A DNA stretch of 64,000 nt from Rickettsiella endosymbiont of Xylota segnis (GCF_964019545.1 NZ_OZ026451.1:434001-498000); one strand, 5' to 3'; positions 46,883 through 56,271 are shown, counted from the stretch's first letter. The notes: generated from the sequence alone by a model not told the origin. Numbers and translations: made by a program.

Positions 46883-48448
46883 TCAATCTTCATCCAGAAG
46901 CTGAATAGACTCAGGCTGTAGTTTAGCATCAAATGTTTGCATAAGCGCTTGAATAGTAGGATCTTCTTGTAATGCGGCTGCCGTTTGCTCTAAACGCTGT
47001 GATTTGTACTGTTGTTCCAGACGTGCGGGAGTCGCTAAATCGGCAGCACCAAGAATAATCGCTAATGTGGTGGGTTGCTTGAAATAGTCTGAAAGCACTT
47101 GCGCTAACTTGGCTTCTTGTTTAACACTGCGAAGTGCGGCTTGTCTAGGGTCTAAGCATAAAGAAATGTGGTTGTCTTGATAAGACTGTAAAGCACACTG
47201 CTGGGCGAGGGCATAGGTTAAGCCCGTTAAGTTCAATTGTTTGATGAGTGTAGGCCAGTGCAAGTTCTTTTGTTGCTTTTGGTCTATTGCTTGCTCTATT
47301 TTGCGCGCAGCGTTGGGTTTTTTTTCTGTCACAATCGGTTGAATTGATTTTGTTAAGCGGTGCTCAGTCTGCTCAATCCCAGGTTTAAAAGCGAGCAGCC
47401 TAAGCAACATCATCTCAAAGCCTAGTCGAGGGGTGGGTGCCAGCGTTAGATCACGTTGACTTAATAAAACAATTTGGTAATAAAGTTGAATGTCTTCAGG
47501 TGAAAGTTTTTTGGCTAAATTAATAACAGCCTGGGGATAGTTAGTTTCGGTCTTAAACCGTTGACTCAGCGCCATATCATGTAAAAAAGTAATGAGCTCA
47601 TCAATAACCCATGAAAAATCTACAGCGAGCTCGTTTAAGCTTTCGACTAGGGACCAAAGTTGCGTAGTATCTTCTAAAATCAATGCTTCAAGTAAACTAG
47701 TCACTTCGGTGTTAGCGACATGGCCGAGTAAGGTATTGATATCCTGTTTGGTAAGATTTTGATTGGTATAAGCTATTGCTTGATCCAATAAACTTAACGC
47801 GTCACGTAAACTACCTCGTGCCGCTTGCGCAAGTGGTGATAGTGCAGCGAGTTCATAAGGAATATTTTCATTTTTTAGTACGTTAGCGAGGTGGTCGCTG
47901 ATTTGCGCAGCTGAAATAATTTTCAAATGAAACTGTAGACAGCGCGAAAGTATCGTGGCAGGTAAACGTTGCGGATCAGTCGTTGCTAATAAAAAAACGA
48001 CATGGGGTGGAGGTTCTTCGAGAGTTTTTAATAAGGCATTAAAACTATGTGAAGAAAGCATATGCACTTCGTCAATAAGATATATTTTATAGCGGCCTTG
48101 GCTGGGGGCATAGTGAACATCAGCCAATAGATCACGTGTATCCTCTACTTTGGTGCGTGATGCAGCATCTACTTCAATGAGATCGGTAAAACGATTCGTA
48201 TTAATCGCAAGGCATGTTGCACATTGATTACAAGGTTCAGGCGTGATCTTGGTTTGACAATTTAAACATTTAGCAAGTAAACGTGCTAAGGTTGTTTTCC
48301 CAACCCCGCGCGTGCCCGTAAAAAGGTAAGCATGATGAATTCGTTGTGTATTCAGTGCATTTTTTAGGATGCGGCAAGTAGATTCTTGACCAATTAGCTG
48401 ATCGAATGATTGAGGCCGATATTTTCGCGCAAGGACTTGATAACTCAT
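46883..48448 (-). CDS. dnaX: DNA polymerase III tau/gamma subunit
   Basis: A 521-residue clamp-loader ATPase. It opens YQVLARKYRPQSFDQLIGQE. Walker A is GTRGVGKTTLARLLAKCLNC. The zinc module CNQCATC, DEVHMLSSHSFNALLKTLEEPP and SRCLQFHL (sensor regions) follow. The C-terminal part is shorter than in E. coli (643). The ATG at 48448, with AAGGTGG 5 bases upstream, is chosen over the GTG at 48457. An A8 run on the coding strand (47318-47325, codons GAA AAA AAA) lies after the conserved core, a possible slippage site for a short gamma form. Confidence 0.94.
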   Translation of the reverse strand: MSYQVLARKYRPQSFDQLIGQESTCRILKNALNTQRIHHAYLFTGTRGVGKTTLARLLAKCLNCQTKITPEPCNQCATCLAINTNRFTDLIEVDAASRTKVEDTRDLLADVHYAPSQGRYKIYLIDEVHMLSSHSFNALLKTLEEPPPHVVFLLATTDPQRLPATILSRCLQFHLKIISAAQISDHLANVLKNENIPYELAALSPLAQAARGSLRDALSLLDQAIAYTNQNLTKQDINTLLGHVANTEVTSLLEALILEDTTQLWSLVESLNELAVDFSWVIDELITFLHDMALSQRFKTETNYPQAVINLAKKLSPEDIQLYYQIVLLSQRDLTLAPTPRLGFEMMLLRLLAFKPGIEQTEHRLTKSIQPIVTEKKPNAARKIEQAIDQKQQKNLHWPTLIKQLNLTGLTYALAQQCALQSYQDNHISLCLDPRQAALRSVKQEAKLAQVLSDYFKQPTTLAIILGAADLATPARLEQQYKSQRLEQTAAALQEDPTIQALMQTFDAKLQPESIQLLDED

Positions 48449-48481
48449 AAGAACCACCTTGATCCAATCATCAGATCTTTA

Positions 48482-48627
48482 TAGACCACTTGCATAATCT
48501 GCGTGCTAGACTTGATTTCATCGTTAAACGCTAGTCTACGGTCCTCATTTACTCATGTAAACTCGGTCCTTGACTATCGGGTTTGCCTCGAACTCAAGCT
48601 CATCACTGGGGTTATGCAAGAGGTCTA
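48482..48627. repeat. Palindromic intergenic element between ffs and dnaX
   Basis: The terminal arms 48482-48497 and 48612-48627 are inverted copies (TAGACC-CTTGCATAA, 15 of 16). Interrupted complementarity runs inward to a centre where TTTAC and GTAAA flank TCAT. The size (146 bases) and architecture resemble 8525-8669. No ORF. It lies within the likely tRNA-Ser-ffs-dnaX transcript. Confidence 0.65.
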
Positions 48628-48632
48628 ATGGA

Positions 48633-48742
48633 GGCGGTTATAGCAGCCACACCTCGGCACCCACATTGACAACTACCGCTGCTTCCTTCCGGATCTGACG
48701 GGGTTCGCTGCTTTGTGTTGCGAAGGGACCGATATAACCACC
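48633..48742 (-). ncRNA. ffs: 4.5S RNA of the signal recognition particle
   Basis: The minus strand contains the conserved SRP core GTCAGATCCGGAAGGAAGCAG, cut here at its most diagnostic part. The ends pair as GGTGGTTATA with TATAACCGCC, closing a hairpin of about 110 bases, the size of bacterial 4.5S RNA. It binds Ffh and guides membrane proteins to FtsY. It starts just two bases after the CCA end of tRNA-Ser, so RNase cleavage of the tRNA probably makes its 5' end. Confidence 0.93.
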
Positions 48743-48744
48743 AT

Positions 48745-48834
48745 TGGCGGAGAGAGCGGGATTCGAACCCGCGGTAGGGATAAACCTACACACACTTTCC
48801 AGGCGTGCTCCTTAAGCCGCTCGGACACCTCTCC
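48745..48834 (-). tRNA. tRNA-Ser (GGA)
   Basis: A 90-base class II tRNA with a long variable arm. The acceptor is GGAGAGG with CTCTCC. The anticodon stem CACGC/GTGTG encloses loop CTGGAAA, giving anticodon GGA. The variable arm is TAGG-TTTATC-CCTA. The T-arm is GGGTTCGAATCCC, and CCA is encoded at 48745-48747. It is directly upstream of ffs. Confidence 0.94.
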
Positions 48835-48987
48835 CAGAAAGTTGCCAGGTTAAACTAGAATACTTAATTTGGCAATTAGCATTATCAAGGAATTGGTGAA
48901 TTAGATGAAAACAGTAACGCAATTTCGTATACAATAACATCCCCTTTAAAATAATGGTTATTTTTAATATTTAATTCATGGGTTCTT

Positions 48988-50574
48988 ATGTCAGACGCAT
49001 CGTATCCGGAAGAAATTTTATCTAGAAGAACATTTGCAATTATCTCTCATCCGGATGCGGGTAAGACGACATTGACAGAAAAACTTTTGTTGTGGGGAGG
49101 TGTCATACAACTTGCAGGAACGGTTAAAGCGCGTAAAGCCGCACACCATGCTACTTCCGATTGGATGGCTTTAGAAAAAGAACGAGGAATTTCTGTCACG
49201 ACTTCAGTGATGCAATTTCCATATCAAGCGTGCATTTTTAATTTACTAGATACACCGGGCCATGCAGATTTCTCTGAAGATACCTACCGTACGTTAACGG
49301 CAGTTGACTCCGCGTTAATGGTAATTGATGCGGCTAAAGGTGTGGAACCGCGTACAAAAAAATTATTAGAAATTTGTCGTTTACGGAAGATCCCCATTTT
49401 GACTTTTATAAATAAAATGGATAGAGAAGCGCGTACGCCCATTGAGTTATTAGATGATATTGAATCGACTCTCGGGATTGCCTGTGCGCCGATCACTTGG
49501 CCTATAGGTATGGGAAAACAATTTAAGGGTATCTATCATACCTTAGAGGACAAAGTTTATTTTTATGCACCTTCAAGTAATTTAAAACGTAAAGAGAGTG
49601 AATGTTTTACAGGTCTTAGTCAACCTGAGGTAAAAGAACGAGTCGGCGTTTTATTTGATGAATTACAAGATGAATTGGCCCTGATTAGGGGAGCGAGTGC
49701 AGATTTTAATGAGCAAGATTATCTTGCAGGAAAGTTAACACCGGTTTTTTTTGGCTCAGCGATTAATAATTTTGGAGTACAAGAACTATTAGCTGCTTTT
49801 GTGAAATATGCACCCTGTCCACAGCCAAGACAAGCTGATGTTCGAGTTGTGTATCCACAAGAAACTAACTTCAGCGGGTTTATATTTAAAATTCAGGCGA
49901 ATATGGATCCAGCGCATCGAGATCGCGTTGCCTTCTTGCGTTTATGTTCTGGAAAATACACACCGGGTATGAAAATATTTCATGTCCGCACACAGCGTGA
50001 GGTCACGGTACATAATGCACTGACTTTTATGGCAGGTGACAGAGTGAGAGCTGAAGAAGCATGGCCAGGCGATATTATTGGTTTACATAATCATGGCACG
50101 ATACAGATAGGTGATAGTTTTACCATGGGTGAGACGTTAAAATTCACTGGCATTCCCTCGTTTTCACCTGAATTATTTCAACGAGTTCGTCTAAAAGATC
50201 CATTAAAATCTAAAGCATTATTAAAAGGATTAATGCAATTATCTGAAGAAGGAGCAATACAGATTTTTAAACCGTTGAACAGTAGCGAATTAATTTTAGG
50301 GGCAGTGGGTGTTTTGCAATTTGATGTGGTGGCTTACCGATTAAAACATGAATATAGAGTAGAGTGTGCCTATGAAACAGTTAATATCGTGGCGGCGCGT
50401 TGGGTAAGTGCGGACGATAATAAGCAATTAAAAGAATTTCAACATCGAGTATCTCTAAACTTAGCCCATGATGCTAAAGAAAATCTGATTTATTTGGCAC
50501 CGAGTCAGGTTAATTTAAAACTAACTATGGAACGCTGGCCAGATATTCAGTTTTCACAATTGAAGGAGATTTAA
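48988..50574 (+). CDS. prfC: Peptide chain release factor 3
   Basis: A 528-residue translational GTPase (E. coli 529) that removes RF1/RF2 from the ribosome. The P-loop is [19 protein letters not shown], and the switch regions include [16 protein letters not shown] and [20 protein letters not shown] is in [12 protein letters not shown]. The RF3-specific C-terminal domain follows. The gene is isolated between the divergent tRNA-Ser/ffs/dnaX unit and a dispersed repeat. Confidence 0.95.
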   Translation: MSDASYPEEILSRRTFAIISHPDAGKTTLTEKLLLWGGVIQLAGTVKARKAAHHATSDWMALEKERGISVTTSVMQFPYQACIFNLLDTPGHADFSEDTYRTLTAVDSALMVIDAAKGVEPRTKKLLEICRLRKIPILTFINKMDREARTPIELLDDIESTLGIACAPITWPIGMGKQFKGIYHTLEDKVYFYAPSSNLKRKESECFTGLSQPEVKERVGVLFDELQDELALIRGASADFNEQDYLAGKLTPVFFGSAINNFGVQELLAAFVKYAPCPQPRQADVRVVYPQETNFSGFIFKIQANMDPAHRDRVAFLRLCSGKYTPGMKIFHVRTQREVTVHNALTFMAGDRVRAEEAWPGDIIGLHNHGTIQIGDSFTMGETLKFTGIPSFSPELFQRVRLKDPLKSKALLKGLMQLSEEGAIQIFKPLNSSELILGAVGVLQFDVVAYRLKHEYRVECAYETVNIVAARWVSADDNKQLKEFQHRVSLNLAHDAKENLIYLAPSQVNLKLTMERWPDIQFSQLKEI

Positions 50575-50585
50575 ACTTTTCTAAG

Positions 50586-50708
50586 ATATTTTTCGCACTT
50601 AAGTTTTTGTCTGTGTTACCGCTCAATTCGCAATTCTTATATATAAATAATACATTCTGGTTGCTTCACAACACGGTTCCACTCCCAAAAAAACCAATTG
50701 TTGTGAAT
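50586..50708 (-). repeat. Dispersed intergenic repeat, copy C
   Basis: It starts about 12 bases after the prfC stop. Its reverse complement matches 43118-43239 closely over the blocks ATTGCGAATTGAGCGG, AACACAGACAAAAA and GAAGCAACC-GA. It also shares the CCAATTG-TGTGA end with 10194-10287. No ORF. It lies between prfC and the hybrid kinase gene. Confidence 0.75.
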
Positions 50709-50747
50709 TTTGCCGCTTGAAGTACGCATGTCATAAAGGAAAAAAAT

Positions 50748-51980
50748 ATGAAAGAAGAAGCCTATCAGCATCTATTAGCAACGATTGTCAAAAATGCTAG
50801 ACGTGCAGAAAATGCTAACCGTGCAAAGTCAGATTTTATTTCTAATTTAAGTTATGAATTGCGTACCACCTTAGCTAACATTATTGGCATTGCGCAATTG
50901 TTAACTATGGATTGTTTACTGCCTACGCAACAACGTTATGTAACGGATATCCTTGAAGCATGTGAAACTATTTTGCCTGTAATGAACCGTATGTTGAATC
51001 TTTCTGAGTTAGAAGCGCAACATATTGAATTGCAATCCTGCACTTTTAATTTGAAAAATTTGCTAGAAAAAGTGATTAGACAATTATCCTATCAGGCAGG
51101 GATGCGGGGTTTACAGTTAATTCTCGATTATCCGAAAGATATTCCACTAATCTGGATAGGCGATCCGAATTTGATTTACCATATCTTGTTTCATTTAAGC
51201 AGTCATGCCTTAATTAATACCGAACAAGGTATGGTTATTATACAAATTGTTAGCCTTATAAAAGAATCTGCTTCGCTGCACACCGAAATTATATGCAGTA
51301 TTAAAGATACTGGAAAAGGGATGGATGAAGCTGAATTATTAGAATTAAATACTTGCTTTAACCAATTTAATCCTCAGAAAAACCGTCGTTATAGGACATT
51401 TAATTTAGGTTTAGCTATTATCTTAAGTTATCTGCGCGTATTAAAAGCGACGTTAAAAGTTGAAAGTACGCTTGGAAAAGGAAGCCATTATATTTGTCGC
51501 ATTCCTTTGCATGAGCTTAAAGAAGAGCCGCGTGTTGAAACAAGAGGAACAGAAAAAAATAACTTGGCTATTTTTAATGATGTAACATTACGCATCCTGG
51601 TGGTAGAGGATAATAAAATTATTCAGTGTATTTATCGTTTGTTGTTGGAACGAAAAGAAATACTTTACGATATCGCGAGTAATGCTGAAATGGCTTTAAA
51701 CTATTATATGCAAAATCACTACGATCTTATTCTTCTCGATATTGCTTTGCCGGATAGCGATGGGATCGCTATTGCACAGATAATTCGACAACAGGAAACA
51801 GATAAGGAACGTATTCCTATTATTGCATTAACGGCATACGGTCAACCAGCGGATCAACAGCAATTTCTTCAAGCCGGTATCGATGAGGTATTGGTTAAAC
51901 CAATTAAGATAGAACAAATGGATTATCTACTGGAAAAATGGATACTACTTAAAAGTAGTGAATGTTTGGAGCTAACTTAA
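50748..51980 (+). CDS. Hybrid sensor kinase-like protein with degenerate kinase core
   Basis: A 410-residue cytoplasmic protein without membrane helices or PAS domain. Residues 28-85 look like HisKA, but the H-box reads SNLSYELRT: Tyr36 replaces the phospho-accepting His. The HATPase domain (about 140-255) has DTGKGM (Asp187) and GLAIIL, yet its N-box reads LSSHAL, with His153 for the Mg-binding Asn. The receiver domain (about 281-400) looks functional: Asp288 in VVEDN, Asp331 in LLDIALPDSDG, Lys384 in LVKPI. It is likely a phosphorelay receiver or pseudokinase. The end overlaps convergent minC by 4 bases. Confidence 0.75.
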   Translation: MKEEAYQHLLATIVKNARRAENANRAKSDFISNLSYELRTTLANIIGIAQLLTMDCLLPTQQRYVTDILEACETILPVMNRMLNLSELEAQHIELQSCTFNLKNLLEKVIRQLSYQAGMRGLQLILDYPKDIPLIWIGDPNLIYHILFHLSSHALINTEQGMVIIQIVSLIKESASLHTEIICSIKDTGKGMDEAELLELNTCFNQFNPQKNRRYRTFNLGLAIILSYLRVLKATLKVESTLGKGSHYICRIPLHELKEEPRVETRGTEKNNLAIFNDVTLRILVVEDNKIIQCIYRLLLERKEILYDIASNAEMALNYYMQNHYDLILLDIALPDSDGIAIAQIIRQQETDKERIPIIALTAYGQPADQQQFLQAGIDEVLVKPIKIEQMDYLLEKWILLKSSECLELT

Positions 51981-52693
51981 GCAAGTTGTTTTATTTGTAA
52001 ACGTTCTTGATATAAAAAAATTTGTACACTGCCTTTATTTAGTGTTTGTTGTAAATCCTGCAAATCTTCACTTAACCAATAATGACCGGCAATCGCTACA
52101 AGCTCAGCTTCTAAATTTTGACAAAAAATATGTGCGTGCTGATTTCCAGAAACTCCTGCTAATGCTCGACCTTTTAATCGACCATAAATATGGATGTTGC
52201 CATCGGCTAATAATTCTGCTCCCGGGCTGACGGAAGCAATTACAATTAAATCACTATTTTTTGCATAGATCTGTTGGCCTGAGCGCACTGGCTGGGTAAT
52301 TAGCTTAGAGTTAATAGCAGGCGTAGGTGCATTTGGCTTAGACAGGGTCTCGCTAGCTTCTGTTTTTATATTAGCGAGGATAGCAAGCCCTGATTGTATC
52401 GCAAATGTTTGTTGCTCAGCACTGCCACCGCGTATTCCAACAGGAATTAAACCGTAGCCACGTAAACAGCTAATAATAGCAGGAAAATCAATAGGTCCGC
52501 TTGCCGCAGGTAGAGAAAATAAATCCAAAATAATGGGTAATTGTTGGAAAAAACGAGGAGTTTGCTCAACTAAAGGTTTTAATTGTTGATGAACCAATTG
52601 TGCATCAGCGTTTAACAAATGAAAAGTTGTTAATGTGAATAGACTCGCCTTTAATTTAAAAGCTTCTTGTGATGTTCCCATCATACTGTGCAT
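51977..52693 (-). CDS. minC: Septum site-determining protein MinC
   Basis: A 238-residue MinC (E. coli 231), the FtsZ assembly inhibitor that blocks division at the poles. The N-terminal domain has the PIILDLFSLP strand. The C-terminal beta-helix has QPVRSGQQIYAKNSDLIV, then DGNIHIYGRLKGRALAGVSG, the canonical MinD-binding region. The next gene on this strand is not minD; minC is alone between a convergent kinase gene and divergent fadD, so minD and minE must be elsewhere or absent. Confidence 0.92.
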   Translation of the reverse strand: MHSMMGTSQEAFKLKASLFTLTTFHLLNADAQLVHQQLKPLVEQTPRFFQQLPIILDLFSLPAASGPIDFPAIISCLRGYGLIPVGIRGGSAEQQTFAIQSGLAILANIKTEASETLSKPNAPTPAINSKLITQPVRSGQQIYAKNSDLIVIASVSPGAELLADGNIHIYGRLKGRALAGVSGNQHAHIFCQNLEAELVAIAGHYWLSEDLQDLQQTLNKGSVQIFLYQERLQIKQLA

Positions 52694-52791
52694 AAATAGT
52701 CCACCTGCTCACTATAAAATGTCGAAACAAAATAGGCATTATATACTAAAACTTAATAGGGAATGCTTGCCTTTAATTTTCTAGGTGGTGA

Positions 52792-54453
52792 ATGATGGAA
52801 AAAATTTGGTTGAATCGTTACCAGCAACAAGTCCCTGCTGAGATTAATCCTGATATTTATCAAACACTCGATCGATTATTTACAGATGCTTGCAAAAAAT
52901 TTTGTACGCTACCCGCATTAAGTTTTTTTCAACAAACGATTAGCTATGGACAATGGGCTGATTTAAGCCGTGACTTAGCTGCGTATTTACAGCAGCGATT
53001 AAAATTGAATAAAGGGACAAAAGTCGCGCTGATGTTACCGAATTGTCCACAATATATGATCTCGATTTTTGCAGTGCTGCAAGCAGGATTGGTTGTTACT
53101 AACGTAAATCCTTTTTATACCTTACCCGAATTTACTCAACAAATAGAGCATTCGCAGGCAGAAGTATTAATTATATTACGCAATTTTCTGCCCAATATAA
53201 TCCATACATTAAAAAACACGCGTATAAAATATGTTATTACCACTCATTTAGGTGATATGCTCAGTTGGCCGCGGTCTTGGATAGTTAATGTTTCTGCTGA
53301 TTGGTTGATAAAAAACCAAAAACAAAAAAATCCGGCTGTTCATCCGATCGATTTCTTAGCGGCCATTAAAATCGGTCAGAATTTAACCCTGTCAACGGTT
53401 GCAATCCAAAGAGAAGATCTTGCTTTTCTACAATATACTGGCGGTACGACGGGAGTTCCTAAGGGTGCGATGTTAACCCATCGAAACATGTTAGCAAATA
53501 TAGAGCAGTTAACGGCGTGGGTTAGACCCATTTTGTGTGAAGGCCAAGAAACATTTATTACCGCATTACCGTTGTATCATATTTTTTCTTTGATGGTTAA
53601 CGGTTTGATGTGTCTGCGATTAGGCGGTAAGAATTGTTTAATTCCCGATGCACGCAATATAAAACAATTGATTCAGGTACTTTCAAACACACCATTTAGT
53701 ACATTGTTGGGCGTTAATGCTTTATTTAAAGCACTTCTGCGGCATAAAGCATTTATAAAATTAGATTTTACGAATTTAAAGATCGCTTTAGGAGGTGGTG
53801 CTCCAATTCAATCTTCGGTTAAAATTTACTGGAAACAAATAACCGGAAAGTTATTACTAGAAGGTTATGGTCTGACTGAAGCATCTCCTGTGGTCTGCGC
53901 TCCACCTTGGGATTTAGTGGTAGCCGGTGATCATGTCGGTTTGCCACTTCCTTCAACGAATATTCGTCTCTATGATGATAAAAAAAATGAAGTGGGAATA
54001 GGTAAAATAGGCGAATTATGCGTGAAAGGCCCTCAAGTCATACAACGTTATTGGATGCAAGCGGCAGATATAGAGTATGCATTAACCCCAGATGGATGGT
54101 TATTAACCGGTGATTTAGCACGTATTGATCATCAGGGATTTGTGTTTATCGTCGGGCGAAAAAAAGAACTGATTTTAGTTTCAGGTTTCAATGTCTATCC
54201 TGAAGAAGTTGAGCATGTTATTCAACAAAATCCAAAAGTTAAAGAGGTTGCCGTAATAGGAGTTCTGTCCGATAAAACCGGTGAAGCGATTAAAGCCTTT
54301 GTGGTGCGAGCAGATGAAAGTCTTACCACAGAAGAATTATTAAATTATTGTCGTGCTGCACTGACTGCTTATAAGTTACCGCATGAAATTATATTTTTGA
54401 AACATCTACCAAAATCCATGTTGGGAAAAATATTAAAAAAAGAATTACATTAA
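52792..54453 (+). CDS. fadD: Long-chain fatty acid--CoA ligase
   Basis: A 553-residue adenylate-forming enzyme (E. coli FadD 561) that activates fatty acids as acyl-CoA for beta-oxidation or lipid synthesis. The AMP-binding motif is LQYTGGTTGVPKGAMLTHRN. GYGLTEASPVV and DGWLLTGDLARID with the following VGRKKELILVSGFNVYP are the remaining core motifs. The Lys of the C-terminal domain is in LPKSMLGKILKKEL. The frame starts ATGATG after AGGTGG. Single gene, divergent from minC. Confidence 0.93.
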   Translation: MMEKIWLNRYQQQVPAEINPDIYQTLDRLFTDACKKFCTLPALSFFQQTISYGQWADLSRDLAAYLQQRLKLNKGTKVALMLPNCPQYMISIFAVLQAGLVVTNVNPFYTLPEFTQQIEHSQAEVLIILRNFLPNIIHTLKNTRIKYVITTHLGDMLSWPRSWIVNVSADWLIKNQKQKNPAVHPIDFLAAIKIGQNLTLSTVAIQREDLAFLQYTGGTTGVPKGAMLTHRNMLANIEQLTAWVRPILCEGQETFITALPLYHIFSLMVNGLMCLRLGGKNCLIPDARNIKQLIQVLSNTPFSTLLGVNALFKALLRHKAFIKLDFTNLKIALGGGAPIQSSVKIYWKQITGKLLLEGYGLTEASPVVCAPPWDLVVAGDHVGLPLPSTNIRLYDDKKNEVGIGKIGELCVKGPQVIQRYWMQAADIEYALTPDGWLLTGDLARIDHQGFVFIVGRKKELILVSGFNVYPEEVEHVIQQNPKVKEVAVIGVLSDKTGEAIKAFVVRADESLTTEELLNYCRAALTAYKLPHEIIFLKHLPKSMLGKILKKELH

Positions 54454-54591
54454 AGATTTTTTTACAAAATGGTATATCAAATTTTTAAATTATTATTTTA
54501 AATTTAATTGACAATTTTATTTAATAAAAGTAGCCTACAATTTATTAAAAAATAATACCCATATAAAAATAATAAAAAAAAAGAGGTATTT

Positions 54592-56211
54592 ATGAGCTTG
54601 CAAGGTTTCGATAAATCATTAGTTAAATATAATAATAAATTAAAAGAAATTTCAATAGATTATATTGACTACAACGCATTGAATAGCGCGGTATTAATTT
54701 TTTTTGAAGAAATAAATGCATTAGATAAAAATTTTTTAGAATACTATTTTATAAATCTTACTAAAGAAAATGTTAAAAAAAATTTTGTTCATGAATATGC
54801 TTTTAGCTACTTTATTTTATTAACCATTAAAAATATCAGTCCCTCTGATTTTTTGGCTAGATTTTTTCCCGAGTTTGTTGAATTGGAGTCTGCGCCTCGA
54901 TCAAACTGGTGGGTTGTTCGTTGGTTACAAATATTTATTGCTTGGATAATTAAGCCTAAGTCTAAATTAAGTAATTTCCCAGAAGCTAAAACAGTTTTAG
55001 ATGCGTTGAGAGATATAAGACATCGGATACAAGAGATTAACAATAAGCTGCTAGATGTTAAGTTAGAAATGCAATATAAATCGCTGAATTTAATAGAAAA
55101 AAAAATTATTGAATCTAAAGCATCACCATTAATTTATATTTCTATAAATGAACAGCATGTGATTAGCGACTGGCTCATATCGTGCATACATACATTAAAA
55201 ATTGCTCGTCATTGTAAGGAGTTTTTAGTGGAGTATTCAGAAGAGCATTTAGAGATAGATACGCTACTTAAATATTTGAAGTATAGGATTAAATTGCTCT
55301 TAGACTCAGAAGAAAAAACTAAGTTATTAAATGAATATATAAAAGTGCAGGATTTTGTTTTTAAAAAAGAATTTTCTTTATTTGAAAGCAAAGTTTGTGA
55401 AATAAAAAAATTTATAAAAAGAAAATCTGGCCAACAAAACACAGTTAAAATACAAGGGATATATCATTTACTGGAAGGAATTAAACTGCGCCTTAAAATC
55501 ATATGTGAAGTTAATGATGAAGCAGCGTTGATGAATAATCATCAGAACCACTTGACGGATAATTTTAAACAATTGATGAATATAAGAATGGACAAAATAA
55601 GATTTTTCTATGAAGCTCATCGAAAAAATTTAGATATACAAATTGAATTTTGTTATGGAAATATTTCTAAAGTTTATGAAATTTTAAATAAATTAGAATC
55701 CATTCTTTATACCGATAAAAATTTGTTCTTCCATTCTAGTAGAGATTTTGCAAGTTTAGCTGCAAGCTTTAAGACGATGCTAAGCCTTATTAAAGAACTT
55801 GAAAATTGCGCAAAAGCAATGGATCCTAAACCGCTAGAAAATGACATGCATCAACTCAGTCAATTTATTTTAGCAGAAATTTTATTTCTGTATACTGCAT
55901 TAGAAAAAGAATTTAAGGAAAATATTCCGCTTGCTGTTTATGACTCTAATGATTGCGATAGTGAATGGGATAATGAATCTGATATTTCTGTAACTTCCAA
56001 TGTGGAACAATTAGAACCAGAAGAAAATTTAATTAGAGAGAGTATTTTTATAGCAGAACAGTTTGATAGTGGTGTTTCAAGTGAAGACGAATCAAATTCC
56101 GTTCAAACCACACGTTCCTATTTGTCACCTAAAAGCACGCTATTTAGGCAAAACCCATTTCGCCAAGAAAATAGTTCAGAAATGCCAGGGGTGCTTATCA
56201 ACGGCTTTTAG
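54592..56211 (+). CDS. Large coiled-coil protein of unknown function, candidate effector
   Basis: A 539-residue protein without signal peptide. It is mainly helical with several coiled-coil stretches (for example around residues 135-180 and 285-330), and one short hydrophobic aromatic segment lies at about 105-121 (WWVVRWLQIFIAWII). The last about 80 residues are disordered and acidic, rich in Glu and Ser (EQLEPEENLIRES, SGVSSEDESNS), then turn polar-hydrophobic at the end (VLINGF). A Glu-rich tail near the C terminus is common in Dot/Icm (type IVB) substrates, which makes an effector plausible but not shown. AGAGG lies 6 bases before the ATG. No homologue recognised. Confidence 0.6.
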   Translation: MSLQGFDKSLVKYNNKLKEISIDYIDYNALNSAVLIFFEEINALDKNFLEYYFINLTKENVKKNFVHEYAFSYFILLTIKNISPSDFLARFFPEFVELESAPRSNWWVVRWLQIFIAWIIKPKSKLSNFPEAKTVLDALRDIRHRIQEINNKLLDVKLEMQYKSLNLIEKKIIESKASPLIYISINEQHVISDWLISCIHTLKIARHCKEFLVEYSEEHLEIDTLLKYLKYRIKLLLDSEEKTKLLNEYIKVQDFVFKKEFSLFESKVCEIKKFIKRKSGQQNTVKIQGIYHLLEGIKLRLKIICEVNDEAALMNNHQNHLTDNFKQLMNIRMDKIRFFYEAHRKNLDIQIEFCYGNISKVYEILNKLESILYTDKNLFFHSSRDFASLAASFKTMLSLIKELENCAKAMDPKPLENDMHQLSQFILAEILFLYTALEKEFKENIPLAVYDSNDCDSEWDNESDISVTSNVEQLEPEENLIRESIFIAEQFDSGVSSEDESNSVQTTRSYLSPKSTLFRQNPFRQENSSEMPGVLINGF

Positions 56212-56218
56212 CTAACTA

Positions 56219-56257
56219 AAAAGAAGCTTAAGGCATTGTTAACGACAGTGCTTTAAG
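56219..56257 (-). terminator. Terminator after the two-component operon
   Basis: A 13-base stem (56227-56239 with 56245-56257, CTTAAGGCATTGT against ACAGTGCTTTAAG, two G-T pairs) encloses a 5-base loop. On the minus strand it is followed by CTTCTTTTTAG. It lies 15 bases beyond the sensor kinase stop and also between convergent genes. Confidence 0.65.
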
Positions 56258-56271
56258 TGAATTAATTACAT

